Assembly (NCBI GenBank): GCA_037974335.1
Contig: CM075760.1
Span: 14,998,059-15,062,058, forward strand
DNA: 64,000 nucleotides
Origin: Prionace glauca
Taxonomy: Eukaryota > Chordata > Chondrichthyes > Carcharhiniformes > Carcharhinidae
Direction of reading: 5' to 3'
A program made the translations under genes and the position numbers. Positions 33,838 through 45,374 of this stretch are shown here, piece after piece; the first letter of the stretch is position 1, and each line of letters begins with the position of its first letter. The notes beneath the pieces were generated by a model, which saw only the letters and a list, made by a program, of their open reading frames with translations, did no database searches and had not been told where the DNA came from.

Positions 33838-34500
33838 CGAGTCATAGAGGTTTACAACATGGAAACAGGCACTTCGGCCTAACTTGTCCATGGTGCCCTT
33901 TTTTTTAAACCCCTAAACTAATCCCAATTGCCTGCATTTGGCCCATATCCTTCTATACCCATCTTACCCATGTAACTATCTAAATGCTTTTTCAAAGACA
34001 ACATTGTACCCGCCTCTACTACTACCTCTGACAACCTGTTCCAGATGCTCACCACTCTGTGTGAAAGAATTGCCCCCTGGATACTTTTGTATCTCTCCCC
34101 TCTCACCTTAAACCGATGCACTATAGTTTTAAACTCCCCTACCTTTGGGAAAAGGTATCTAGAAAAGACTATCTAGCTGCTCTGTGCCCCTCATTATTTT
34201 ATAGACCTCTATAAGATCATCCCTCAGCCTCCTACGCTCCAGAGAAAAAATCCCCAGTCTATCCAGCCTCTCCTTATAACTCAATTCATCAAGTCCCGGT
34301 AGCATCCTAGTAAATCTTTTCTGCATTCTTTCCAGTTTAATAATACACTATCTATAATAAGGTGACCAGAATGGCACACAATATTCCAAATGTGGCCTTA
34401 CCAATGTCTTGTATAACTTCAACAAGAAATTCCAACTCCTGTATTCAATGTTCTGACCGATGAAACCAAGCATACTGAATGCCTACTGCACCTCAGCTAC
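33838..34500 (-). mobile_element. CR1-like LINE 3' half
   Basis: Reversed tail ACTTCGGCCTAACTTGTCCA, then the minus-strand HRFKVRGERYKSIQGAILSH and further 5' ORF2 sequence. It is a close relative of the copy at 14.2-14.9 kb. Confidence 0.68.
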
Positions 34501-34502
34501 AC

Positions 34503-34690
34503 ATTTTGGGATGCCAAGGGGCAATTTAGCATAGCCAATCAAGCTGACCTGTACATCATTGGCCTGTGGGAGGGAACAGGAGCACCTGGAGGAAACACAT
34601 GCAGATCTGGGGAGAACATGCAAACTCTGCACAAACTCTGACCCAAGCCAGGAATTGAACCTGGGTCACTGGTGCTTTGAGGCAGCAAAT
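34503..34690 (-). mobile_element. V-SINE-like SINE fragment
   Basis: Reversed SINE core (GGCAATTTAGCATAGCCAAT, GGAGAACATGCAAACTCTGC) and head with B-box region AGGAATTGAACCTGGG. Confidence 0.62.
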
Positions 34691-35439
34691 CTCTTTTAAG
34701 GTTCCCCCTTGTCCTAGCTCTAAACTCACATCTTACTCCAGTTTCTCTCACCTCCTCTTAGACTTCAGGATGGTGCAAGCAGGCATTTAAGACACATTTT
34801 CATGAACACCTGAAAAGCTATAGCATAAGCTGAATTTGAACCTGGATCCCCGGAGCTGTGTGGCGTAACTGTTGTTTCATTCTTTTTGCTGCTTGATGCT
34901 CAGTGACAACATATAAAAGCCCTGCTCAGGGCTCTGACCCCTGGTTAGAGCTGATTGTGTAGTGAGGTTATCAATGAGTTTCAGATGTAAATTCCCACGC
35001 AATGAAGAGCAGAATCATGTGAGTTTTTTCCTGCTCCACCGTCTGAACCAATAACTGCCTGCACCAAGTGAAGTGCTGGATGATGGGATTGGAATCAATT
35101 GGTGTTCGATGGCCAGTGCAGACACGATGGGCTAAAAGGCCTCTTTTTGTGCTGTCAAACTTCATGAGGAAGGAGGGTTGTTGATGGGTGATATTTGGAG
35201 GAGCTGTCTCCCTGGGGCTGAACTAAAGCATTCCATAATAATGTGAGCCTTGTAAGGAGCTCTTGGTGACACATAAGATCTCCTCGCTCTGCTGGGTGAC
35301 ACTTTTTCATGTATTTCAGCCAGTGTGGGGAAAGACCCTGAGTGACAGCTCAGGAATTTAACAGCTAGGTACTGTGAACTCACTCACAAATCACATATGA
35401 CACATTGGAAGTTGCGATACATTCAAATTTTAACTACTG
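34691..35439. other. Intergenic DNA with first copy of a triplicated block
   Basis: No gene. About 34870-35060 holds TGCTCAGTGACAACATATAA and GAATCATGTGAG, which recur at 35.72-36.23 kb and in part at 38.99 kb. Confidence 0.45.
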
Positions 35440-35700
35440 TTCATAGAATCATGGAATCCCTACAGTTCAGAAGAGGCTATTCGACCTATCAAATCTGCAT
35501 TGACTCTCTGACAGAGTATCTCACCCAGGCCCTTTCCTCTGCTCTATTCCTCCAACCCCACACACTATCATGGCTAATCCATCTAACCTACACATCTTTG
35601 GACTGTTGGAGGAAACCAGAGCACCCAAAGGAAACCCACACAGACATGGGGAGAGCATGACAGACAGTCACCCAAGCAGGATTTGAAGCCAGGTTAGGCT
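35440..35700 (-). mobile_element. V-SINE-like SINE
   Basis: Reversed SINE: tail AATCATGGAATCCCTACAGT, middle ATCTAACCTACACATCTTTG and core AAACCCACACAGACATGGGG. Its proximal half is duplicated at 38.83-38.97 kb. Confidence 0.65.
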
Positions 35701-35799
35701 GTGTGGCCTGCATGCCATTCCACTCTTTCTGCTTAATGCTCAGTGACAACATATGAAAGCCCTGGTCAGAGCTGATTGTGTAGTGAGGTTTATCAATGG

Positions 35800-36180
35800 G
35801 TTTTGAGAGACGTATAAGATGATGAATGGGATGGATAGGATAGAGGTGGAGAGACTCTTCCCGCTCAGAAAAGATAATAGGACTAGGGGGCACAGCCTCA
35901 AGATAAAGGGGGGCGGTTTAGAACGGAAATGAGAAGGAACTTCTTCACTCAAAGGGTGGTGAATCTCTGGAATTCTCTGCCCGTTGAAGTGGTGGAGGCT
36001 ACCTCGCTAAATATTTTGAAGAGGCGGGTTGATGGGTTTTTGATAAGAGAGGGGATTAAGGGTTATGGAGAGAGGGCAGGCATGTGGAACTGAGCCACGA
36101 CAGATCAGCCATGATCTTATTGAATGGCGGGGCAGGCTCGAAGGGCTAGATGGTCTACTCCTGCTCCTATTTCTTATGTT
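35800..36180 (+). mobile_element. CR1-like LINE 3' end
   Basis: The last ORF2 block (ATGAATGGGATGGATAGGAT, then FFTQRVVNLWNSLPVEVVEA-equivalent DNA) and the tail CTCCTATTTCTTATGTTC. It sits inside a block that is uninterrupted at 34.9-35.05 kb. Confidence 0.75.
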
Positions 36181-36239
36181 CAATGAAGATTAGAATCATG
36201 TGAGCTTTTTCCTGCTCCACCGTCTGCACCATGTTGTTG

Positions 36240-36680
36240 TCTAACAAGGGGCATACACATGGTGGGTCATGCGTAGGCTGCTCTTGGATGTTTCGAGAGT
36301 AGCCTAGTACTTCACATCGTTTGTGTCCACTTAAAACTGGACCAGCAGATGGGCACCACAACAGCTCAGTGACTATCACTGTTTGCTGTGCAGATACATG
36401 GATTTGGGCCAATGTCTGTGGCAGTTTGTGCATTCTCCCTGTGGTTGCGTGGGTTTCCTCCGGGTGTTCCGGTTTCCTCCCACACCCCAAAGATGTGCTC
36501 TCAAGCTGATTGGTGTAACAAATTGTCCCTAAATTATTCTCCGCTTAATCTGGTCTCCAGTGGGGGTAACATAAGCTGAGACATGGGTCAAGGTTGGAGG
36601 AGGAAAAGCACATTGTTAAGATGGCGGCGTGGGCTCATTGGGCCGAAGGGCCTGTTTCCCGTGCTGTGTTGTTCTTTGTT
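36240..36680 (+). mobile_element. V-SINE-like SINE with extended 5' part
   Basis: Core GTGGGTTTCCTCCGGGTGTT, tail GGGCCGAAGGGCCTGTTTCC. The same extended 5' region (GATGGGCACCACAACAGCTC and upstream) as the 17.05-17.49 kb copy. Confidence 0.7.
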
Positions 36681-37700
36681 TTGTCATTTACCAAATATAA
36701 AAATACTTTATGAAATGAGCAGTTTCCAATAAAATGAGTAAAATTTGAAACCAAAGACCACCAGCATCTCATTAACTTCATTTAACGAAGTGGAATGTGT
36801 TTAATCGACCTTAATGACTATTTTTATCTAGAACGTTACTGACACAGAATATTAGAACATGTTTTTATTGGATGGTGGGCTAATATAACTATATTATATT
36901 TGATATAAATCCTATCAAACGTTACACTTTCAATCCAGCTTTCCAAAGAGAGAATACAGTCAGCAGCAGCTTTGAACTATCTAGTCAGTGAAAACAGAAT
37001 GTCATTGAGGCAGCGACACACTGAGACCACGCATGAGTCACAGCCTTTCCACATTATGTTTATTTTAAAAATAAAGAACTTATAAACTTCCCAAGACAGC
37101 TTCTCCTGCAAATGTAACAGCTGCACGTTCACCTCCTCCCTACTCACCATCCAGGGGTTACACGTATGGCCTCAATCCCAAAGTGTCAAATAGTTTGAAA
37201 TCACATTTTGGAAATGGAGTAAGGGTGATTTATTCAAAATAAATTGACACGATATATTTTATATATAGATACTAAGTTAAAAGATTTAATATATACACTG
37301 TATGTGGCATCTGTACTATCTTATCCATGTAATGAAGTAAACGCAACAAAATTCAACAGAATACAAAAGGTATTGTTACTGAGAGAATCCGTCATCAATA
37401 TTTGATTTAATTTATTGTTGCATGTACTGGGATACTGTGAAAAACATTGTTTCTGGTGCACTATAGCAACAAGCTTTGCCATTCATAGAGTACAGAGGGG
37501 AAAAGGAAAGGATATGGTGCAGATGATAGTGCTGTAGTGTTGTCAAAAATGGACACTGAAGCCCTGAAAATTAGTGAGATCGCCAGAATATTAAACTCCA
37601 GTGAGTCATATCAGCAGGAACAAAACCACTTATCAATACTAAACAAGATAAACAGCAGCAGTAACAGTAGAATCTAACCCTTGCAGTCACCATAGAACCT
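36681..37700. other. Unassigned DNA with a dispersed repeat
   Basis: About 37400-37515 (TTATTGTTGCATGTACTGGG, GTGAAAAACATTGTTTCTGG) resembles a dispersed elasmobranch repeat that I know by memory only. The rest is unassigned AT-rich sequence. Confidence 0.35.
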
Positions 37701-37701
37701 G

Positions 37702-38686
37702 CTAATGTCTCAGGAACCATTGTGACTGACTGAATCTCTTCCCACACACAGAGCAGTTAAATGGCCTCTTAGTGTGAGTGCATTGGTGAGCCAGCAGGTT
37801 GAAAAGCTTTGCGAACTCCACGCACGGAGCAAGTGAACGGCCTCTGCCCAGTGTGAACTCGCTGGTGAGCAGTGAGGTTGGATGACCGATTGAATCCTTT
37901 CCCACACATGGAGCAGATGAATGGCCTCTCTCCAGTGTGAACTCGCTGGTGTAAAACAAGATTGGATGACTGCCTGAAAGTCTTTCCACAGTCAGTGCAG
38001 CTGAATGGCTTCTCCTCAGTGTGAATTCGTTGGTGTCTCAGCAGGGTGGGTAAAAGTGTGAATCCCTTCCCACACGTGGAACAAGTAAATGGCCTCTCCC
38101 CAGTGTGAATCCGTTGGTGTGCAATGAGACAGGTTAGCTGTCTAAAACTCTTTCCACAGGAAGTGCAGCTGAATGGTTTTTGAGTGTGAATCCGCTGGTG
38201 TGACAGCAGGTGGGATGACCCAGTGAATCCTTCCCCACACATGGAGCAGGTGAAAGGCCTCTCCCCAGTGTGAACTCGCTGATGTAATGTGAAGTTGGAT
38301 GACTGAGTGAATCTCTTTCCACACTCAGGACAGGTGAACAGTCCCTCCCCAGTGTGAGTGCGTTGGTGTGCTGTGAGTGCTGAAGAATGCCTGAACCTTT
38401 TTCCACAGGTAGTGCAGCTGAATGGCTTCTCCTCAGTGTGAATTCGCTGATGTGATGAAAGCCCAGATAACTGACTGAAAGCCTTCCCACACGCAGAGCA
38501 GGTGAATGCCCTCTTCCCTGTGTGAACTCGCTGGTGTAATGATAGGTTGGATGACTGAGTAAATCCTTTCCCACATATAGAACAGGTGAATGGCCTCTCC
38601 CCAGTGTGACTGCGTTGATGGCTTTCCAGCAGGGATGGATAATTGAATCCTTTACCACAATCTTCACATTTCCACCGTTTCTCCAT
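37702..38686 (-). pseudogene. ZNF-D: C2H2 zinc-finger gene, frame-broken at the 3' end
   Basis: From the ATG at 38686 a 305-codon frame gives ten good fingers beginning [20 protein letters not shown]. The unit alternates CSxCGKGF fingers with TEEKPFSCT fingers. In finger 11 a small deletion removes the second Cys and shifts the frame ([10 protein letters not shown]). The true finger 11 end ([14 protein letters not shown]) and finger 12 (RPFNCSVCGKRFSQ) continue in another frame to 37702. The linker between fingers 6 and 7 lacks two residues (HTQKPF). The 5' leader is cut at about 38820 by a duplicated SINE/LINE block, so the normal upstream exon is missing. A truncated 10-finger protein is still possible, but loss of the promoter side makes a pseudogene more likely. 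Confidence 0.75.
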
Positions 38687-38824
38687 GGTGCCAGTGTCCC
38701 TGTGTCTCTCCAGGTTGGATAATTAGTTCAAGTCTTGTCCAAACATTGAACAAATGTATGATTTTTCCTTATATTTTGCAATGTTTTCTCAAGCCGAATA
38801 ACTGGTTAAAGCTCTTTCCAGTCA

Positions 38825-39205
38825 GTTCATGGCTAACCCATCTGACCTACACATCTTTGGACTGTCGGAGGAAACCAGACCACCCAAAGGAAACCCACAC
38901 AGACATGGGGAGAGCATGACAGACAGTCACCCAAGCAGGATTTGAAGCCAGGTTAGGCTGTGTGGCCTGCATGCCGTTCCACTCTTTCTGCTTAATGCTC
39001 AGTGACAACATATGAAAGCCCTGGTCAGAGCTGATTGTGTAGTGAGGTTTATCAATGGGTTTTGAGAGACGTATAAGATGATGAATGGGATGGATAGGAT
39101 AGAGGTGGAGAGACTCTTCCCGCTCAGAAAGGATAATAGGACTAGGGGGCACAGCCTCAAGATAAAGGGGGGGGCGGTTTAGAACGGAATTGAGAAGGAA
39201 GTTCA
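38825..39205 (+). repeat. Duplicate of the 35.57-35.94 kb SINE/LINE block
   Basis: About 380 bp nearly identical to 35568-35945, covering a reversed SINE piece, the TGCTCAGTGACAACATATGA block and the start of the CR1-like 3' end. It is cut off where the 39.2-40.9 kb block begins. Confidence 0.8.
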
Positions 39206-40930
39206 GAGATATTTAGTCAGCATTTCTGTTTGAAACCCTCCAAAATGCCCATCCAATTTCCTTTGAAATTATTTATTGTCTCCACTTCCTCCATCCTCGT
39301 AGACAGCCAGTTCCAGATCATTACCATTCATGGCTTCAAAATATTCTTCCTCACATCTCCCGTGCACTCTGACCCAAAACGTCAAATCTGTGACCCCCAT
39401 TGTCCTTGTCCCATCAGCTAATTGGAACAGCTTATCTCTGTCCACCTTAACTAAACCTGTCAGTATCTTGTCTGCCTCTATCAAATCTCCCCTTAACCTC
39501 CTTTGCTCCAAGGGAAACAACCCCAGCCTGACATCGACAATAAAGAACAAAGTAACAGAATACGTTAATACCTGAAATCAAATGGGAATGTTGAATTTCT
39601 GTTTTAAAGATATTGTGAATGTATTGTCCTGGACAATAACGGAACAAGGATAACTCACCTGGGGTGCGGTTGAATGGAAAATATCAATCTGGTATCCACC
39701 TACATTCTAGTTAAAGTCAGGAATGTGTAGCTGGAAATCCCCCACTAACAGCACTGTGGATGTACCTACACCTCAAGCATTGCAGCAGTTCAGGAAGGCA
39801 GTGTTCAGGTTGACCGTGGCCGAGACAGCTACATACAGCCACATATTCTGTATTAATTGAAGGAATGCAGATTGAATGTGAAACATTGTGGGACTGGACT
39901 ATCTTACCACCTTCCTGTGACTGCTTAGTTTCTGCAATCACGGACTGTTAAAGTTGCTTAGCAAGGCCCCAAAACAGAGGACCGGGTGAGAATATTTACT
40001 CAGAATGAGTTAGAATTAAGCTTATTCCAGTTTAGTGGCTAAAAACCTGAATCTGTAAAAACGGGGTCTGACCAATCATCAAACAGTGGTAGACAGTTAG
40101 TTCAGAAGTTAAGAAGCATTCTCAGGCATCATATCAATTATTTTATCATAAATTTGTGAGGGACTTGTGACCTGATAGTCAGTAAAGTGACAGTATATTC
40201 CAAGCAGCACTGGACTGAAAAGCAGATCCCTGAGAGTATATCCTAATGGTTCTAATCCTACCATTAGATGGAACAAAAAAAAGTTTGAGTTATAATAAAG
40301 GAGAACTAAGCATCTTGTATCTTATTTTAATCAAGGAGTTGTGAGCTTTTAGTGCTCTGTCGCTTTAGGAAGCTATAGCTGAGAGAATGCTGAAGATTCA
40401 TTGTTTGATATTTACGAGCTGTGAGAACCTGTATGTTTCCATTTGTTTATGTGGATGTTTGTAAATGTGTTTTATCATTGTTTTGGGCTACATTTGTTAA
40501 GGTTTATCTTTCTGGGGATTTAACCTTACCTTGAGTCTTTAATTAAAGGTATTTCTTGAAGTTTAAAAACAGAACCACAAGAACGCTGAAGGAATTCATT
40601 TTGGTCATTCTTGTAAAGCACATGCTAAGTTTCTCTGCTTGTGTATGGATGATATTTGTGGGTTGATTGCTTCAAGCTTTGAGGATTTCTGTCTGTGATT
40701 TAAATCAATCAGATTTTCAAAAAAAGTGTAATTAATAAAGCTTTTTTTTTCAAAATTTATGAGCCTGGAGCCATATTTACTGGCCAGAGACCTGATTCCA
40801 GGATATTTTACTTAACTTGTGGGAATTTTAATCTGGATACAATTCACACATGTGAGAGTGAAAGTTTTAATTTGTCATGGTTATTTAAAATTTGGGAGAT
40901 GTGAAATGATTCCGAACAATCTGGTGTTGG
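39206..40930 (+). repeat. Segmental duplication, copy 1
   Basis: Homologous, same orientation, to about 58918-61430. Shared markers in order: a reversed LINE end, TGTCCTGGACAATAA, ATCAATCTGGTATCCACCTA, GTGAGGGACTTGTGACC and ATCTTGTATCTTATTTTAAT. A third, inverted and shorter copy is at about 51.82-52.32 kb. No host gene is inside. Confidence 0.75.
39210..39545 (-). mobile_element. Old LINE 3' end within the duplication
   Basis: The minus strand gives VRLGLFPLEQRRLRGDLIEA and LTGLVKVDRDKLFQLADGTR. It is a different subfamily from the young CR1-like copies. It predates the segmental duplication because all three copies carry it. Confidence 0.65.
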
Positions 40931-40959
40931 ATTGATCTTTGGTTAAACTTCCTATCAGA

Positions 40960-41310
40960 GTTGAGAGGGTCAGCTTAAGAGGAGTGACTGAGTGGACTGG
41001 GATTATACTCATTGGAATTCAGAAGAATGAGAGGAGCTTTTCTAGAAACACATAAAATTATAAATATAGTATATATAAAATTATCAGAATAGATAAGATG
41101 GAAGCAGGGAGGTTGTTTCAATTGGCAGGTGAAACTCAAACTAGGGGGCATTGCCTCAAAATAAGGGGGTACAGATTTAGAACTGAGTTGAGGAGGAACT
41201 TCTTCATGCAAAGTTTGTTTATTTATTAGTCACAAATAAGGCTTACATTCACACTACAGTGAAGTTACTTTGAAATTCCATTAGTTGCTACACTCCAGTA
41301 CCTTCTGTGG
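40960..41310 (+). mobile_element. LINE 3' fragment followed by another short repeat
   Basis: 40960-41215 is CR1-type (TTGGAATTCAGAAGAATGAG, CTGAGTTGAGGAGGAACTTC). 41213-41310 (TTATTTATTAGTCACAAATA, GGCTTACATTCACACTACAG) looks like a different short dispersed repeat placed at its end. Confidence 0.55.
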
Positions 41311-41624
41311 CATTCCCTGCCAGTGTTTGTTGAATGTTTTTAAGGCAAAGGATAGATAAATTCTTCAACCGTAAAGGAGAGAACACTCACATTGGTATGC
41401 CTATCCTGCCAGTAGATTTGCAGGATTTTGTGGAAACAACATTAGTGACATCTCTTCAGGGATTCGAGGTGTGTGCTGTACGTTGCCCATGCTTCTGATG
41501 GATACAAGAGGGCAGAGACCACGGCTGCTCTGTGGAACATGAGGCTGGTGCTGGATCTGAGTCTTGAGCTTCAAACACTCTGTTCCTCATGCGTCCAAAG
41601 CCTGTAGTGATTAATTGGAGTTAG
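41311..41624. other. Unassigned DNA
   Basis: No recognisable feature apart from possible LINE debris. Confidence 0.3.
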
Positions 41625-43110
41625 AACATAAGAACATAAGAAATAGGAGCAGGAGTAGGCCATCTAGCCCTTCGAGCCTGCCCCACCATTCAATAAGATC
41701 ATGGCTGATCTGTCGTGGCTCAGTTCCACCTTCCCGCCCTCTCCCCATAACCCTTAATCCCTTCTCTTATCAAAAACCCATCAACCCGCTTCTTAAAAAT
41801 ATTTAGCGAGGCAGCCTCCACCACTTCAACGGGCAGAGAATTCCAGAGATTCACCACCCTTTGAGTGAAGAAGTTCCTCCTCAACTCTGTTCTAAACCGC
41901 CTCCCCCTTATCTTGAGGCTGTGCCCCCTAGTCCTACTGTCTTTTTTGAGCGGGAAGAGTCTCTCCACCTCTATTCTATCCATCCCATTCATCATCTTAT
42001 ACGTCTCAATGAGATCTCCCCTCATTCTTCTAAACTCTAACGAGTACAAGCCTAGTTTATTCAGCCTCTCCTCATAGCTCAATCCCCTCAACTCTGGTAT
42101 CAGCCTAGTAAACCTCCTCTGCACTCCCTCCAGGGCCAAAATATCCTTACGCAGGTGCGGCGCCCAAAACTGCACACAGTACTCCAGCTGCGGCCTCACC
42201 AATGCCCTATACAGCTGCAGCAAGACCTCCCTACTTTTATATTCAATCCCTCTCGCTATGAAGGCCAGCATCCCATTCGCCTTCCTGACCATCTGTTGCA
42301 CCTGCAAGCTGGGTTTTTGCGACTCATGCACAAGGACCCCGAGGTCCCTCTGCACCGTCGCCTGCTGCAGTTTTTCGCCACGTAAGTAATAGTCCTTCCT
42401 ACCATTCCTCCTACCAAAGTGGACCACCTCACACTTGCCAACATTAAATTCCATTTGCCATTTCCTGGCCCATTCGCCCAGCCTATCTAGATCCTTCTGC
42501 AGACTCTCCACACCCTCCTCACAATTTGCCTTTCCCCCAATCTTGGTGTCATCAGCAAATTTCGACACCCTGCACTCGGTTCCCTCCTCCAGATCATCTA
42601 TATAAATGGTAAATAGCTGAGGCCCCAGCACCGACCCCTGGGGCACCCCACTAGTCACCAACCACCAATCCGAATAGCACCCATTGACCCCCACTCTCTG
42701 CCTCCTATTTGACAACCAATCCTCTATCCACGCTAACACCCTACCCCCAACTCCATGTCCCCTGACCTTCTGCAATAACCTCTTGAGGTACCTTGTCAAA
42801 CGCCTTCTGAAAATCCAGAAAGACCACATCCACCAGCTCTCCTCTATCCACTGCCCTAGACACATCCTCATAGAACTCCAGTAAATTTGTCAGACACGAC
42901 TTCCCTTTAATGAAACCGTGTTGCGTCCGCCCTATCAAGCAATTCCCCTCAAGATGCCTCGCTATTTCCTCCTTGATGACGGATTCTAACATTTTACCTA
43001 CCACAGACGTTAAACTAACCGGCCTATAATTCCCCGCCTTTTGCCTGGCACCCTTCTTAAACAACGGCGTAACATTAGCCGTTTTCCAATCTTCCGGCAT
43101 TTCCCCGGAA
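41625..43110 (-). mobile_element. CR1-like LINE, best-preserved RT copy
   Basis: Two overlapping minus-strand frames cover RT. One starts MPEDWKTANVTPLFKKGARQ and runs through HGFIKGKSCLTNLLEF and VFLDFQKAFDKVP (motif A). The other carries RGHGVGGRVLAWIEDWLSNR, TSGVPQGSVLGPQLF and SKFADDTKIGG (motif C), then the full C-terminus to GYGERAGRWN. The tail is GGAGCAGGAGTAGGCCATCT reversed, with TTCTTATGTTCTTATGTTCT. One frame break near 42.8 kb; endonuclease missing. It is a young, 5'-truncated copy. Confidence 0.85.
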
Positions 43111-43149
43111 GTTGATGCTGGGTTCGTCTTTTCATCTTTGTATCTGCCT

Positions 43150-43557
43150 GTGTCGACAGGAGGCTCCCCAGAAGGCTGAGGGGGGACATGGTTGAGATGT
43201 ATAAGATTATGAGGGGTATGGACAGGGTGGATAGGAAGCAGCTGTATCCCTTATTTGAAGGGTCAATAATGAGGTGGCATCATTTTAAGGTGAGGGACAG
43301 GAGGTTTTGGGGGATTTGAAGAAAAATGTTTTCACCCAGAGGGTGGTGGGAGTCTGGAATTCACTGTCTGGGTGGGTAGTAGAGGCAGGAAACCTCACAA
43401 CCTTTAAAAAGCACATGGATGAGCATTGGAATGTTTTGACAGTTCAAACACCATCAGTCAAGTGCTGGAAAGTGGATTAATGCAAATTTAGTATAGTTTT
43501 GTCAGTGCAGACTTGATGGGCTGAAAGGCCCTTTCTGTACTGTATGACTTTATGACT
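43150..43557 (+). mobile_element. LINE 3' end abutting the ZNF-E stop
   Basis: CR1-type 3' sequence: AGGGGGGACATGGTTGAGAT, TTTCACCCAGAGGGTGGTGG, tail CTTGATGGGCTGAAAGGCCC and TATGACTTTATGACTT. Its last bases replace the normal TGA of ZNF-E. Confidence 0.72.
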
Positions 43558-44479
43558 TGTGAACTCGCTGGTGTTTCTGCAGTCGGGATGAGTGAGTGAA
43601 TCCCGTCCCACAAACGGTGCAGGTGAATGGTCTCTCCCCAGTGTGAACTCGCTGGTGTTTCTGCAGTTGGGATGACTGAGTGAATCCCGTCCCACACACG
43701 GTGCAGGTGAACGGTCTCTCCCCAGTGTGAACTCGCTGGTGTTTCTGCAGTCGGGATGAGTGAGTGAATCCCGTCCCACACACGGTGCAGGTGAACGGTC
43801 TCTCCCCAGTGTGAACTCGCTGGTGTGTCCGCAGGGCAGATGATGATCTAAATCTCTTTGTGCACTGAGAGCAGCTGAACGGTCTCTCCTCAGTATGAAT
43901 GCGCTGGTGGGACATCATTAGCTGAGAGCTTTTGAAATCCCTCCCACAGTCAGAGCATTTAAAGGGTCTCTCCTGGGTGTGAATGACATTGTGCCTCAGC
44001 AAGTAGGGCAACTGACTGAAATCTTTCCCACACACAGAACAAGTGAACGGCCTCTCCCCAGTATGAACTAACTGGTGTCTCCGCAGACCTGATGCCACAC
44101 TGAATCCTTTCCCACACACAGAGCAAGTGAACGGCCTCTCCCCAGTGTGAACTCGCTGATGGCTCTGCAAATCAATTAACTGAGTGAATCCCTTCCCACA
44201 CACAGAGCAGATGAAAGGTCTCTCCCCAGTGTGAAATCGGTTGTGTCTCTGCAGACTGGATAATCGAGTGAATCCTTTCCCACACTCAGAGCAAGTGAAT
44301 GGCCTTTCCCCAGTGTGAACTCGCTGGTGTCTCTGTAAATCAATTATTTGAGTGTATCCCTTCCCACACACAGAGCAGGTGAACGGTCTCTCCCCAGAGT
44401 GACTGCGCCGATGAATTTCCAGCTGAGATGGAAAACTGAATCCTTTCCCACAGTCCCTACATTTCCACGGTTTCTCCAT
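43550..44479 (-). CDS. ZNF-E: C2H2 zinc-finger protein, 11 fingers
   Basis: About 309 residues from the ATG at 44479 ([14 protein letters not shown]). The open frame continues upstream to 44515 with a TTG, giving [12 protein letters not shown], which looks like the end of an older finger. There are eleven C2H2 fingers with TGERP, TQERP and TEERP linkers. Fingers 7-8 ([11 protein letters not shown], then [11 protein letters not shown]) are shared with ZNF-F. The last three fingers are near-identical [11 protein letters not shown] units; 9 and 11 are identical (HSSRLQK helix) and 10 has QSSQLQK. The protein ends HKS instead of HK because a LINE tail forms the stop. An acceptor (AATTCCTTTGACAG, exon from 44836) lies upstream. 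It is head-to-head with ZNF-F. Probably functional. Confidence 0.88.
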   Translation of the reverse strand: MEKPWKCRDCGKGFSFPSQLEIHRRSHSGERPFTCSVCGKGYTQIIDLQRHQRVHTGERPFTCSECGKGFTRLSSLQRHNRFHTGERPFICSVCGKGFTQLIDLQSHQRVHTGERPFTCSVCGKGFSVASGLRRHQLVHTGERPFTCSVCGKDFSQLPYLLRHNVIHTQERPFKCSDCGRDFKSSQLMMSHQRIHTEERPFSCSQCTKRFRSSSALRTHQRVHTGERPFTCTVCGTGFTHSSRLQKHQRVHTGERPFTCTVCGTGFTQSSQLQKHQRVHTGERPFTCTVCGTGFTHSSRLQKHQRVHKS

Positions 44480-44990
44480 GGTGCGGGTGTCCTTGTGACT
44501 CTCCAGGTTAAACAATCAGTTAAATGTCACACAGAACACGGGTACACTCTCTCCCCGCTGTGAATGTTGTGATGTATTTTCAGGCTGTATAACTGGTTAA
44601 AGCTCTTTCCACACACAGTGCACTGGAACACTCTCACTCGGGTGTGTTTGTTTTGCTGCTTTTCCAGTCACACTGATGCTTAAAATCTTCTGAAGCAGAC
44701 AGAACAGAGAAACATTTCTCCTTCTAGATTCAAAGGTCAATGATATTGAGGTCCTGATGAATTGAGTGACTCTGTCACATGCTGATGTGATGTTTGATTT
44801 GAGATTTCTGTCTGTAAATCCTCACCTTCTGATACCCTGTCAAAGGAATTTACACAAGTCATCAGTGTCAGTACAGAATAGAAATTCAGAACAGACAATT
44901 CTAGTTTCTATGTAACATTCTTTCTTCTCTCATTCCCCAAAAGCTGTAAATCTCCTTCCACGCTCTCCCTCTATTCTCACTCTGCTGTGT

Positions 44991-45050
44991 CTAATGTTCA
45001 CCCTCTCAATTCTCCTGAAGGTGCTGATTGAGGCAGATTGACAGATCCAT
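44991..45050 (-). other. Conserved MDLSI upstream ORF, ZNF-E copy
   Basis: Same 60-bp block as at ZNF-F, -G and -H, in the ZNF-E leader: MDLSICLNQHLQEN, then TGA where the others have Trp. It lies about 155 bp upstream of the coding-exon acceptor, so whether it is transcribed as exon or intron is not known. Confidence 0.55.
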
Positions 45051-45374
45051 GCTCACTGCTTCCTGTGCTGGACACAGAGCTGAAAATCTCCATGCAGGCT
45101 ACCAGACAGATGTCTCTCATACGGGATAAAAGTGTAATATAACAGGACATTATTTGAATAATAGTAGAGCAGGGATTTGAGGAATATTTATACTTAGGTA
45201 GGGACAGCATCTGATCTGGAACTCGCTGCCTATGAAGATGGTGGAACTGAAAATGTTCAATCATTTCAAAATGAAATTGGGCGCGCATTCAAAGAAAATA
45301 AAACTTGCATTGTTGGCAAAGAAATAGAATAGGACTGATTGGTTCATTCTGTAGAGAATCAATCTGCAGTCCAT

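Noticed and set aside
41625-43110. The 383-codon RT frame as a possible host or active element gene
   Set aside because: It is a 5'-truncated CR1-like LINE with a frame break and no endonuclease, and it matches several other dead copies in the window.
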